The position numbers were made by a program, and so were the translations under genes. Positions 12,641 through 23,392 of a stretch of DNA of 64,000 bases are shown here, in pieces (position 1 is the first letter of the stretch; every line of letters begins with the position of its first letter). The notes under the pieces are model-generated. The model did no database searches and was not told where the DNA came from. It saw only the letters and a program-made list of their open reading frames with translations. Source of the DNA: Thermothelomyces thermophilus ATCC 42464 (Eukaryota > Ascomycota > Sordariomycetes > Sordariales > Chaetomiaceae); the NCBI RefSeq assembly GCF_000226095.1, contig NC_016477.1, positions 868,001 through 932,000 of the forward strand, given 5' to 3'.

Positions 12641-13106
12641 ATTCGAAGGGGAAGTATAGACTAGGGCTAGAGATTCTTAATATAACTAAAGGGATATATA
12701 GTACAGTTTTGTTTTTCCGGTTCTGTAGAGCTTTGCTATATACAATAGGCATAAATAGGGGTTACCTATCTAGGGGCACTAGATAGATAGACAAGGATAA
12801 TAGATGGCTTTTGACACTCGTTTCACTCTAATAGATTAGAGTAATAGGATATGGTTCTTCTTTCTTTTGTAAGTTGGAGTATCTTTTTCTACGTAAGTAG
12901 ACTCTTCTACGTCTGTCCAGAGGGACATTACTGTCGCTAGCTTTGCCCCTATTGTCGTTGCTATCTAGATAGTCGGACTTGCCTACTATGACCGCGAATA
13001 CTCGGACGCCCTAGACATTTTGAGCCGAAGCTCCTCCCTATCTAACTAGATAGAGGTTTGGTTCTGGAGGTGCTAAGTGGTGCCCTAGAGGGTTGGCACT
13101 AGCTTA
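12641..13106 (+). repeat. B1 polypurine tract and 3' LTR (LTR 12657-13106, 450 bp)
   Basis: The purine run ATTCGAAGGGGAAGTA is followed by the LTR, which starts TAGACTAGGGC (TG expected at the end before RIP) and ends GGCACTAGCTTA. The LTR matches 15008-15454 directly, and 19699-20148 and 45809-46258 in reverse complement. The boundary is set by where these four copies stop agreeing. Confidence 0.88.
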
Positions 13107-13345
13107 ATAGTCTTACTAGCTAACTAGGAAGCGCTTAGCTACTAGAATAGCCGCTTTACCCTTAGGCTTATAGACTAGGTAGTATTTTAAAGCCTAGGGG
13201 TAGTATATTAACCCTATAAACTAGTTAATCTACGGTTCCTAGATAGCTAGTAGGTCGTATTTAGCCTCCTCTAGTAAGACCTCGAGGGCCTATTTATTGC
13301 CTTAGGTGTTCTATTAAAGGTTCTTAATTTACATTTAAGGTGGCT
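13107..13345 (-). pseudogene. LINE ORF2 start: AP-type endonuclease, truncated
   Basis: The reading frame shows the N-terminal endonuclease pattern of Tad/Jockey-type LINEs: a Leu-Asn-Val-Asn start, an ALEVLLEEAKYDLLAI helix, an (Q/W)EPWI motif holding the catalytic Glu, then a KGKAAILVAKR strand. About 75 codons are left before the B1 LTR interrupts. It needs one frame change after the first motif, so it carries at least one indel. Confidence 0.75.
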
Positions 13346-13349
13346 AGGG

Positions 13350-14720
13350 CGGAAGACAAAGGCACGGTAGTAGTAATAGGCTTTATAGCTATTATCCCTT
13401 TGGCTAGCTACGAGAGGGAGGGGGTTCCGGGCTATAGAAAGGAGATATAGGTCTGTTAGGCATCGAATAAAGCACTCTTAGCCGCCTGTTAGGCTAGGGT
13501 AGGCCTCCTACGGGGGCGTTTAGCCCTAGTTTGATAGTGATCGTCATCCTCTAGCTAGCTGCTAGACTCGAAGGCTACCTTCTAGTATAGTTACTCTAGT
13601 GGTTAGAAGGTCTGGGGTCTATATTAGTAGGCCTCCCTAGCTCTCTCCTAGGCTTTGACTTTCTTCGGGCAGCCCCTATACCAGGCTATATAGGGGCCTC
13701 TATAGGCTATATACCTATAAGGGAGTTAGTTAGAGTAGGTAAGGCACTAGGCCTTCCTAGTCTTCCCCCCCTCCCTATAGGCCTTTGCGCCGCAATGGCT
13801 ACAACGGGCCGGCTACTAGTAATACCGCTAGGTATAGCCAAAGCTCTAGTACCTATAGCACTGCCTTGGCTCTAGAGCATCCTAGTAGGGTTCGCAGTCT
13901 AGTACCTAGGCATCTTAGACTACGCCCTCGTTATAGGCCTTCTAGGCCTCTTCGAGGTCCTATAGGCCTAGGAATACCGTGGCCTATTTCCTCTACAGGC
14001 TCTTTAGCAGCCGGAACTTGACCGTTTTAATCGAGTATAGGCCTACGGCCCCCTTAAAGTCTTGTTCGCTAACCCCCTATAGCTCTTCCTTCTAGACTTC
14101 TTTGGCTAGGACCATATAGGCCCTGCCGACCTCCCTAGCCTCCTCTCTAAAGGCTATAGCCACCTATCGCTTATTAGCCAAATACTAATCTTTAGTAGCC
14201 TTATCCTTAAAGACCACTACTATATCCCTACTTAGGAGCTTCCTAGCCGTAACGGCTCCCTAGCGGCTAGAAGCCCTATTGACTGCTTAGACTATCTCGG
14301 CCGGGGTTCGGGCTTTAAGGTCCTCCTATAGGCTTACGTTCCGTATCGTAACCTCTTACAAGGCCTATAGCGGCACCGCCTTGGCCGACGGCAGGCCTCC
14401 CTAAGGGCCTATTACCCCCTATTACGAGCCTACGGCCACCTATACCTAGGTAGGGCAGGGGGCAGCCTTAAGGGCTTCTTTAAGCCCCTTTTTGACTTCC
14501 TTAGCTATAAGTTCCTATAGGTTCGGAACTAGGCCCATAATAGTAGTCGTAAGGCCTTATAAGAGCCTATTAGCAAGGTCCTATACCTTGCCTTACTTAG
14601 GGCTTAGTATAAGGTCGACTAGTTACGCGATAAGACTCCTTAATTCTTTGATATCTAGGGTAGGGTAGGCCTATAATAGGCCCCCCTTTAATTAGTTCGA
14701 AGCTATAGGCCTCCCTACTT
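13350..14720 (-). pseudogene. LINE ORF1 (gag-like) with zinc knuckles
   Basis: The frame reads upstream to about 14720. The N-terminal half has a long helical part (KEVKKGLKEALKAA). The middle has AEIVQAVNRA and TARKLLSRDIVVVFKDKAT, which are typical of fungal LINE ORF1. The C-terminal half has a chain of cysteine knuckles (about 13660-13810), from RCSHCG to a GCPKK end; several Cys/His have become Tyr. ORF1 binds the LINE RNA. Stops are TAG/TAA. The start codon is not identifiable. Confidence 0.8.
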
Positions 14721-14726
14721 AGTGGC

Positions 14727-15007
14727 TTGGCGGTAGGCTTTAAATCAACGTTGCGTTTAGGGGCGCTAGGTGGTCTGTATGGTGAAAACTTTGACGGGCG
14801 TGCGAGATGCGGTCAGATTGCGGTCGGGTCCGGTTCTAACGCTTGCGATGCCTATTACACACCCGTAACGGCTCGCGCGCGGTTGAAAGTGGTACCATTA
14901 GATAGCGTTTTCCGAGAGCTTTCTAGCGATAGTAGTTTCGTGAATTTTAGTAGGGTATTTGCAAAGATGTAAGAGAGCGCTATATCTGGCTATATTCTTT
15001 TTTTTTA
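14727..15007. other. Island of non-RIP-like DNA between LINE and B2
   Basis: About 280 bp with normal CpA/TpG content and no TA excess, unlike everything around it. An 81-codon open frame (14727-14972, +) exists but has no recognisable domain, and its 5' end overlaps the LINE's open frame on the other strand. This may be single-copy ancestral DNA that RIP never targeted, or the LINE 5' untranslated region. I cannot decide. Confidence 0.5.
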
Positions 15008-15454
15008 TAGTAAGATAAAGTTCTTAATATAACTAGGGGGATATAAGGTATAGTTTTGTTTTTCTAGTTCTATAGAGCTTTATTATATATGATAGGTATA
15101 AATAGGGGTTACCTATTTAAAGGTACTAGATAAGAAAGATAAGGATAATGGATAGCTTTTAATACTTGTTTACTCTAATAGATTAAAGTAGTAGGATATA
15201 GTTCCTCTTTCTTTTATAAGTTAGGGATATCTTTTTCTATATAAGTAGACTCTTTTATGTCTATCTAGAGGGATATTACTATCGCCGCCTTCGCCCTTAT
15301 TATCGTTACCATCTAGATAGTCGGACTTACCTACTATAACCACAAATACTCGGACGCCCTAGACATTTTAAGCCAAGGCTCCTTCCTATCTAACTAGATA
15401 GAGGTTTAGTTCTAGAGGTACTAAGTAGTATCCTAGAAGATTAGTACTAGCTTA
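15008..15454 (+). repeat. B2 5' LTR (447 bp)
   Basis: Matches the B1 3' LTR with many C-to-T and G-to-A differences and small gaps at the start. It ends ACTAGCTTA and is followed by element-internal sequence shared with B3 (TATTTTTAGGGGC). The left flank TTTTA would be one half of a target duplication; the other half is outside the window. Confidence 0.87.
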
Positions 15455-15578
15455 TATTTTTAGGGGCTTAATTAGGGAAATGCTTAGCTCTAAGTCTAAA
15501 CTAGACTACTAGACTTCGAGTATAATAGGATAGTAATGTTTGTAATAGAGGAGCAAAGATACGTATATAGAGGCGTAT

Positions 15579-17690
15579 ATAGTAAGACTGTTAGGAAAGC
15601 GAAAAGAGCGAATATAGGTACTAAGAGATTAGTATATCTAGTAGTAGGCTAGGGAACTACTTTTGCCCTAATGTAATAACACTACTAGTAGAGACGGTAG
15701 GAATTATAGGACGAGGAGTTTAAAGGAGTTTAACGTCTATCTAGAGGGATAGAAACTCTAAAATGTAAATTAGTAATATTAGAACTATCTAGGATTTAGA
15801 AACAAGATTTTAGAGTTATATAGGCACTAGAGGAAAGCTTTATAACTATCCTAGCCTTAGTTACCTTAGTACTAGCGCTTACTAACGAGGGTATATCTAT
15901 TTATATATTACTACTCTTTAGTAGTCTAGTATAGATTTGTCTTGTTATTTTAGGAGCTTTGACTTTAGGGGTTAGAGCGTTATTATTATAGGGTACCCTC
16001 TATTAGAAGGTTTAAGAATAGCTTTACTAGATATACTTTAAAAGAGTAAAAGTAGTAGATTAAGTTTATATTCGATCTTATTAGTTATAAGAAGACTTAA
16101 AAGAAAAGAAGAAGGCTTCTTAGATTAGTAGCTTAGATAGAAGAGTCGTCTTTAAGGAAGTTACTTAAATAGGAAGATATAATTAAGGATAGTAACCTTA
16201 GGTACTACTCTTTTCATCGGTTTAGTAAATACCTTAATTAGAATCGCTACTCTTAATACCTTTTATATCTAGATATATTAAAACCTTATTAGAAAGGATA
16301 TTATTAGAATTACCTTAATTACTAGAGTTTAAAAACCTTACTTTGGACTTAGAAGTTAAGCATTGTACTTAAGTAGACATTATAGTAGATAGACTTACTA
16401 AAGTTATTTAGGTTATATTCCCTTTGCTAATAGACAAGGGATTACCTAGTCTCTTCTTTAGTTATAACGCTATTAAATACCTTAAGTGTTTCGAAAAGGC
16501 TTATAAGATCTTTAGTAGAGATAATAGCAATAAGATCTCCTACTTTAAGTAATAGTATATAGATAACCTCTAGGAAATCTTTAATTAGTAGCTAAAGTTA
16601 AAGAAGAAGGACTAGGCTACTTTCGAAGCTATTATTAAAGATTGCTAGAAGTAGAACGACTCTTGCTAGGAAACCTCTACTCGGGAGCTAGAGTATCTTC
16701 TAAATTCCTAATATATAGATTTAGCCAAGTCTATCTATAACTACCTAGAGTATATTAACGTCCTACTTACCTAAGTGTCGAAGAAGAAGAAAGTAGTCCA
16801 TTAGTTATTAGCTATCTAGAAGATATAAGATAGGTTTCCTCCTACTCTCTAGACTAGTCTTTAGGTCCATGAGAAAGGTAACTTGTAGGTTGATAATATA
16901 GAGTAAGAGGACTTCTATAACTTTATATAAGAGTATCTATATAAGAGAGTTAATATTAGGTTAGTATACTATAAGCTAGATCTAAAAGGAAGAGAAGTTA
17001 AACTATAGGTAAGCTAGACTATCGAGAAAAGTCCTTTGGCTCCTTAGGCATAGGAAAGTCCTTTAGATTTATCTGCTTAGAGAGATACTACCTTCGATAA
17101 GATCGTTAACAGGCTTATAGATGCCTTATATAAGCTTCGGATTAATAAGGGCAAAGTTAGCTATAAATCCTTGAATAAGGGTAGGTGTTCCTATAACTAG
17201 ATAGATAACCTAAGTAATAATAAGATTAAGGAGATCTAGACTTACCTATTAGCTATTTAAGAGTCTTAGTAAAAGAAGAAGAGTAGCGGATTCCGGCCGA
17301 GTTTAACCTTAGCTATACCTTATAGCTACTACTACTATAATAACTAAATATACTTTACCTATAGGTATCTAGTCCTAGTAAAGGATATCCATGATAATCT
17401 TATTTATTAGCTCGGTTTTAAGTAAATCTTAGGTAAGAGAGATCCTAGTCTTCTAAAAAGTTAGTAAGTTAAGATCCTTAGCAAGGATATAGCTATTATA
17501 GCTAATTAAGGGACCTAGTAATATATTACTTACGCTTATACTTCTCTTTAGCTGGATCTTCCTAGCTAAGAGCTATATTAACAATTTATAGAGAGCTATT
17601 AAAAGGAGTATAACTAGGAATACTATCTAGACCTAAACCTTATTACTAATAAAGCCCTTCCTTTAGTATATTAAAGGTTTATATCCACCA
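15579..17690 (+). pseudogene. gag: B2 gag remnant
   Basis: The probable start is at 15579 (ATA here, ATG in B3 at 45684). The capsid-like helical region is about 16370-17100. A zinc knuckle C-X2-C-X4-H-X4-C lies at 17327-17368 in which every Cys and His codon now reads Tyr, a textbook G-to-A/C-to-T outcome. The region at about 15840-16000 reads as two hydrophobic stretches, unusual for a gag N-terminus. A frame change between the start and this region suggests an indel, so the N-terminus is uncertain. Stops are TAG/TAA. Confidence 0.72.
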
Positions 17691-19698
17691 GAAGTGGTTA
17701 TAACCTCCCTTAATTGCCTTACTAATACTAAGAGAGTTTTCCTAGAGTTAATCTATAATTATATTAAGGCTAGGGAGATCAATTTCTAGATAGACTATAA
17801 GTAAGGTAGATATACTCTCGTCTAACAGATAAAACGGACAACGTCTTAGACAGATAACCCCGTTTTTACTACTGATTATAAAGGCTTACTAACGGACGTA
17901 TTATAGTCTAACCAGATAGCGACGCAAGCTTTTAATACTATTAAGTTAGAGGTTAATAGTAAAGATATTTCTGATAGGGATAGTAATATAGTAACTATAA
18001 TATAGAGTACTACCTTTATAAAGCGCTATTTTATAGAAATAGAAGATAAGTTAATATAGGATCTTATTAGGTAAGAAGGGACTAATAAAATAAAGATTAT
18101 TTAATTATTAAAAAGGAATATAGAAGTAAGAAGAGCTTACCTTCTAATTATAAGCTAAAGGGTTATAGCTACTACTAAGAAGGCTATTAATCTAACTAGT
18201 AAGGGAGCTCTCTCTCTAGCTAGATAGAAATAAATTATTTGCTTTAAGGAATTAGAGAAATTAACTAAAGAGAATATAGCCTATAATATACTCTCTCTAA
18301 TCAATAAGGCTCTTTAAGTAAAGATACTTACTATCGATAAGGTCTTAGGAATCTTCCTAGCGTTTAAGAACGTATTAATTATATTCCTTAAGTAAGATTA
18401 TAAAAGTCCTTAGGAGGTGATCGAGTATAAGGGCTTGGCTATTCCCTTTCCTAATAAGCTAGCTTTGTAAATAAGAGGGAGAGCGCTATAAGAGGTTAAG
18501 ATATATCTTAGCTATCTAGGCAGATAGAGTAGCATTAAGGGAGAAGAGTCTATAATCATAGTTCTAGCATTTCTAGGGGTTACTAATAATAGCTAGTAGG
18601 CTATTATAATAGATAGGTTCTAAAGCGACTACCTTACTAGATAGCAAGATTAGCTAGATTTAGAAGAAATCGAAACATCCTTTCGGGCTCTAATCTATAT
18701 ACTCTTTACTGGCTAGAAGATCCAGATAGATATACTTATATAGATATATATATTACTAATACTCTATTATAACTTTAAGGATTTAAAAGGTAAGAAGGTA
18801 CTTATTCTAATCGACATTAGATCCGAGTATAATATAATTACCCTTAGCCTAGTATGGAGATACTATCTCCTTATATGGATAATAATAGTAATTATCTAAG
18901 GTCTTTATAATAATAGGCTATTTACTAGGGAAATAGTTAATATAATTATCTTAGGGGCTATCTCTATCTATAAGTATTTCTTTATTTTAGATAGAGATAC
19001 TAGTAGTTACTAAATCTTACTGGATATACTATTCATTCATAATATAAGCCTAATATTTAGCTATAAAGCTAGCTATCTAGTCATAGTAAATATTATCGCT
19101 AAAAATAAATTAATTAAAGCGTTAGTTATCTTAGACATTATAGCTAAAATGATATTCGAAAGAAAACATTAACTTATAAGGGACGAACTTTAACATCTAG
19201 TTATAATAACTACCGCTACCCCTACGTTCGCTAACATTTAAGATAGCAAAATTCTACTTAGATTTCCCAATAATTAGGCTAGTAAAGCCATTTTTAATAT
19301 AATACTAAGGATTTCTTACCTACCTTTTATCGATACGCTTACTAAAGTTTCGACATTTTGTCTTACTAGATAGGACACTTTAAAATGGAGATACTAGGAA
19401 ATAGAGGGCGAAACAGACGAGCCTAGCTATCTAGATAGACAGAAAACGTTTAGGAAACTTATATCAGAGGTTAGAAAAGAGTTATAGGAGGTATAAACGT
19501 TCATTATACGAAAGTCTATAGCTAGAAACGTTTACCTTATAAATATAGCTATTAGTAATAGTTCTATACCTAATAGTAACCCTAATTAGTGGGAACGGTG
19601 CCTAGGGGAAGCTATTAAGAAAATAAAGTTTAGGTTAGAGTAGGATAGCCTTATTATACTATAGTTTTCAGACCTAAAGCCTAGAATATAGCTTATAG
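17691..19698 (+). pseudogene. pol: B2 protease and beginning of RT
   Basis: A retropepsin-like segment lies near 18790-18860. The active site reads Asp-Ile-Arg-Ser-Glu in place of the usual Asp-x-Gly-Ser/Ala-Glu, with Gly to Arg by RIP. The frame continues to the pre-RT linker and is broken at 19698 by B3. The counterpart in B3 is 41606-43600 (-) and, across A2, 34049 downward. Confidence 0.7.
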
Positions 19699-20148
19699 TA
19701 AGCTATTACCAACCCTCCAGGGCACCACTTAGCACCTCCAGAACTAAACCTCTGTCTAGTTAGATAGGGAGGAGCTTCGGCTTAAAATGTCTAGGGCGTC
19801 CAAGTATTCGCGGTTATAGTAGGCAAGTCCGACTATCTAGACGGCAACGACGATAGGGGCGAAGCTGGCGATAGTAATGTCCCTCTAGATAGACGTAGAA
19901 GAGTCTACTTACGTAGAAAAAGATACTCTAACTCACAAAAGAAAGAAGAACTATATCCTACTACTCTAATCCATTAGAGTAAAACAAGTATCGAAAGCCA
20001 TCCGTTGTCCTTATCTATCTGTCTAATGCCCTTAGATAGGTAACCCCTATTTATACCTATTATATATAGCAAAGCTTTACGGAACCGGAAAAACAAAACT
20101 ATACTATATATTCCTCTAGTCATATTAAGAACCTCTAGCCCTAGTCTA
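19699..20148 (-). repeat. B3 3' LTR (450 bp) with adjacent polypurine tract
   Basis: Reverse complement of the B1 LTR. In element orientation it is preceded by the purine run GAAGGGGAAGTA (20149 onward on this strand). Confidence 0.88.
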
Positions 20149-21496
20149 TACTTCCCCTTCGAATTCGCCCTAAGGCTCCTACTAGCGAATTCGTACCTAA
20201 AACTTTACTTGCGTTCCTTATAATGCCTGGCCCGCTTAGCTCTACTATTACCTTCAGGCGAAGGCCGTTTCTTAGACGCCCGACGCCTTTGCTAGGCTTC
20301 TACTTTAGTATCTAGCGCGTCCTAGCCTATAAACCATAGTACGTACTTAGGAACTAGCTCAAGATCTTTAGGCCCTAAACGTTCAAATAGTAGGGGCCGA
20401 GTCTATTTGGCTAGATTATCGTTAGGACGACGCTAACGAGCCCGTCCTTTCTTAGTGGCTTGGGTCGAGCGTGTCTCCTGTGTTTATATCGGCTTACTTG
20501 GCTTTGTCTTAGTCTAACCAAGTAGCCGTCGTATCGCTAAAGGCGCCTACTTGACTAGTTACTACTATTACGACCCCGAAGGTTTTCCTTAGCCTTCTGC
20601 AGCTATAAGTTGTTCCTTTACCTGCTCTACCATATACTAGTAGATAGCTATCCTTGGCTTATAGGGGTACTCGAACGCCTATTAGAGTAGCTAAGGCGGC
20701 CTAAGTCCCTTAGGCGCCTTACTAAGAAACCGCTAGATAGTATTGTCTAGGGAGACCCGATAATCCTTCTTTATAACTAGTTATTCCTTTATCGGTAGTA
20801 GATTATCTTTTCCTTCCTCTATCTAGATGGAGATAACCGATTTCGCCTACCCTAGTTATAGCTATAGCTATAGGACTAGTAGCCTATAGAGTAGCTTATC
20901 TATAGGCTATCTAGGTAGTTAATAGGGATAGACATCCCCCTAAGGGTTCTTTAGCTTTTCTAGCTAGAGGGAACTATTAGGTAGATAGCCTAGAGCTATC
21001 TGGATTATTCTAAGCTAGAGCGTTAATATCTTATTCTTAGCCTCTATTACTTTCAGCCCTATATATAGACGGCCCTTCTACTAGGGGAGCTTGAGCCGCG
21101 CCTTATCTCCCTATTATATCTCCTAAAAGTAGAAGCGATAGAACTTAGTAACCTAGACACTGCATTCCTATTAACCCTTTTGCTTTGACGTCGCCTATAC
21201 TATCGGCTAGTATATATAACCTCTAGGCGGTAGAAAAAGAAAGCTAGGGAGAATGACCTTATCCTATAGAGTCTTAAATAGGTCTTTCTAGCTCTACTTA
21301 TTGGAAAGATAGAAATCTATATAATAAAGGTAGGACTCTATCTAGTTATATATAGTTACGGCCTAGTATAATTGTCATAAATAACAAAGGATTACCTAGA
21401 ATCGTTTTCCGGCCGCGTCCTTCTATTTTTGTAGAGGCAATGTTAACTACTTAGGCTTTAAGTTACTAATAGCCTCTAGAAAGATATAGATATATA

Positions 21497-21845
21497 TATA
21501 ATGTGCTAGCCTTATAGCTATTACAGATAAGCATATAATATTCTATTTGACTACCTTAAGGAGGAAAAAGAGGAAGAATACAAGAGTTATATAGAGGAGC
21601 GCCTTTTTAGTATATACGTATATAACCTAGGTAGGGCCTAGTTAGGCTCCGGGTTAGGTCCCAAGCGGGCCCTGACCGCGCGCCCCACGAACGACCTATA
21701 AACGTCTCGCAAACCAATTATACACGCTTAGGTAGGTCGAGTAGGTCCGGTCTATTGCCGGGTAGGTCCGGTCCGTTGCTAGGCAAAGCCTAGTATTATT
21801 TAGCCTAGGTAAAGCCCGGGCCTATAACACACCCCCCTCCTTCCC
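21497..21845 (-). repeat. C1 3' LTR (21497-21829) and polypurine tract (21830-21845)
   Basis: In element orientation: purine tract GGGAAGGAGGGGGGTG, then the LTR beginning TGTTATAGGCC and ending in a mutated CATTATA (CATTACA in C2). The LTR is 333 bp with GC-rich blocks containing repeated GTAGGTC(C/G)(A/G)GT units (about 21730-21780). Confidence 0.88.
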
Positions 21846-21978
21846 AGGTCAGTTACCAGGTAGACCCGCCCCGCGTCACCGTAGCAACAAGACCTATACA
21901 TGCTGGTAAGTCACGTATAGGGCCCGGTCTTTTGTTTTAAGTTCCGCCTATGCCCTCCCGGCCCTACCTCCGAATAGG

Positions 21979-22033
21979 TATAAATACCCCCTCTCTCTCC
22001 TTCCTCCTCCTACTTCTTCCTTCTTTTTAACTA
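21979..22033 (+). promoter_or_regulatory. TATA box and CT-rich leader of C1 antisense gene
   Basis: TATAAATA at 21979-21986 is followed by an almost pure pyrimidine stretch (21987-22027) and the ATG at 22034. This is standard fungal core-promoter architecture, placed between the 3' LTR and the antisense frame. Confidence 0.6.
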
Positions 22034-23185
22034 ATGTTCCCTCTACCTGCTTCCTAACCGCCCTCCCTTCGTATCGTATTTTTCTTACTGCCTATGCCCG
22101 TATTATGCCTATAAGACTTTTTTTTTTCTTTCGCGTTTATTTAGGATATTAACTATAGTTAGCTTGCTTAGTAGTAGTAGTAATAGTCGCCGCCCTAGTA
22201 GTAATAAGAATAAGGACTATTATATAAGTTTTTCTCTTTATTGTTTTAACTATAGTCGCCCTGCATTTATATAGGACCCTAACCGGTCCCCTGCTTATAG
22301 CGTAAGAACTAAAACACTTCCCTTAGCAGGTTTACTATTAAAGGTAACTCCTCTAATAAGGAGTTCGAGTTACTACCTAAGAAGGAGTAGTATTACCTTA
22401 ATTATATTTACTACCTCCTATATAGCAACTAAGTTACGTACGTTCCTAGTTACGGCGCCTTCTATACGATCTACTATACTACCTATAACCCTTATATTTA
22501 AGATTTATAGCTCTAGGCTAATAACCCCTACCTATATATAAGCATTAGAAAAATTATATACTATTATAATGCTAGTACTACCCTTACCTCCCTTACCTAC
22601 TATAAAACCGCTACCTAGGGCGCCTATCAGGCTATCCTAATACCTAAGTTCTCTATACTAGTATACTCATTTACTATAGTCTTAAAGGCTATATAGGCTA
22701 ACCGTTCCCCTAGCTATGCTACCTTCTCCCCTACCTAGGCTATAAGTTCCTACCGCTCTACTAACGACCTAGGCCTAGTCACCGCCCCTTATACTCCTAC
22801 CTACTATAGTATTATCATCTAGGCCACTACCACCCCCGCCCCTGCCCTACACGTTATTAGGCAGCTCGTATGCCACACTATAGCGTAGAACAATAACATA
22901 CTATACCAGATATAGCATATAAATGAGAACATGTTGACTTTAGTCGATACTAATGCCGCCCTCGTCGCCTACGTCTTAGGCACGCCGTCGCCCGCCTCCT
23001 GCGCCCGTTCGCGCGCCTCCGCGCGCCCTATACCTGTACCGATTGACTTCGGCCGCTCTCATACCTGCCGCTCTTCCTTGCCTACCGACCGCGCGGCGCG
23101 CCCGATCTACGACCATAAGGAGCCTACTAATATCTCGGAGGAGGAGGAGGAGGAGGAGGAGTTTAAGGAGGAACTTGTGGAGTAA
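22034..23185 (+). pseudogene. C1 antisense accessory gene, 383 codons, polyQ/polyE protein
   Basis: A single frame from ATG 22034 to TAA 23183-23185, on the strand opposite to C1 gag-pol. It contains about 30 internal stops, and all that I met are TAG or TAA, never TGA, as expected if CAG, CAA and TGG were hit by RIP. Features: a Gln-rich tract at about 22169-22215 (TAG/TAA runs standing for CAG/CAA), a middle region rich in Tyr and Thr, an unmutated last 84 codons, and a run of eight Glu (GAG repeat 23138-23161) followed by FKEELVE and stop. I do not recognise the family. C2 would carry the same gene but its 3' part is outside the window. Confidence 0.6.
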
Positions 23186-23392
23186 GCGTATAGCATACGC
23201 TAGTTATTGTGTTTTTGTTTTATAATTAATAGGTTAGTACGTTTGTAACGCGTCTATATATGTCTACTGCCTGTTTGCCCTAGGTTTACCTATATATACG
23301 AAAAATTTTGAATTGTTTGCTTTTATACCCTTCTTTACCTTCTATTTATGACTAGTCTATTATTATAATGTATATCTCTTTACTCTTACTTA
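23186..23392. other. C1 convergent 3' region
   Basis: Spacer between the stop of the antisense gene and the end of the chromodomain frame on the other strand. It has a small inverted repeat GCGTAT-AGC-ATACGC (23187-23201) just after the stop and AT-rich sequence beyond. It probably holds both 3' untranslated regions. Confidence 0.4.

Larger units (their letters stand above)
5975..13106 (+). mobile_element. Ty3/gypsy element B1 (family B), 5' part cut off by A1
   Basis: Contains RT, RNase H and integrase, then a 3.7 kb stretch with two extra reading frames, then a 3' LTR. It matches the reverse complement of B3 along its whole length (B3 is split by C1 and A2), and its first part matches B2 at 46380-46648. 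A1 occupies its left side. To the right the LTR abuts a LINE, so B1 was inserted into that LINE. Complete length of the family, from B3 without its nested guests, is about 11.9 kb, which is large for a fungal gypsy element. Confidence 0.9.
13107..14720 (-). mobile_element. Tad-like LINE (non-LTR retrotransposon), 5' part only
   Basis: The minus strand carries a LINE ORF1 followed by the beginning of an endonuclease domain. The rest of ORF2 would lie to the left but is cut off by the B1 LTR. This is the oldest identifiable element on this side. It is RIP-mutated but more GC-rich than the gypsy copies. Confidence 0.85.
15008..19698 (+). mobile_element. Ty3/gypsy element B2, left part (continues at 46259)
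   Basis: Has a 5' LTR, gag, protease and the start of RT, then stops where the B3 LTR begins (19699). It resumes at 46259 after B3 with the next part of RT, and is cut again at 46648 by C2. B3 therefore inserted into B2 in the opposite orientation. Its sequence is the reverse complement counterpart of 41606-45808 in B3. Confidence 0.88.

Noticed and set aside
13785-14021. 78-codon plus-strand frame
   Set aside because: Opposite strand of LINE ORF1, whose frame and zinc knuckles are well supported.
14727-14972. 81-codon plus-strand frame in the non-RIP island
   Set aside because: No domain, no promoter or leader; its 5' part overlaps the LINE open frame. Too weak to call a gene.
23043-23225. 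60-codon frame with an arginine run
   Set aside because: Other-frame reading of the GAG repeat in the C1 antisense gene.
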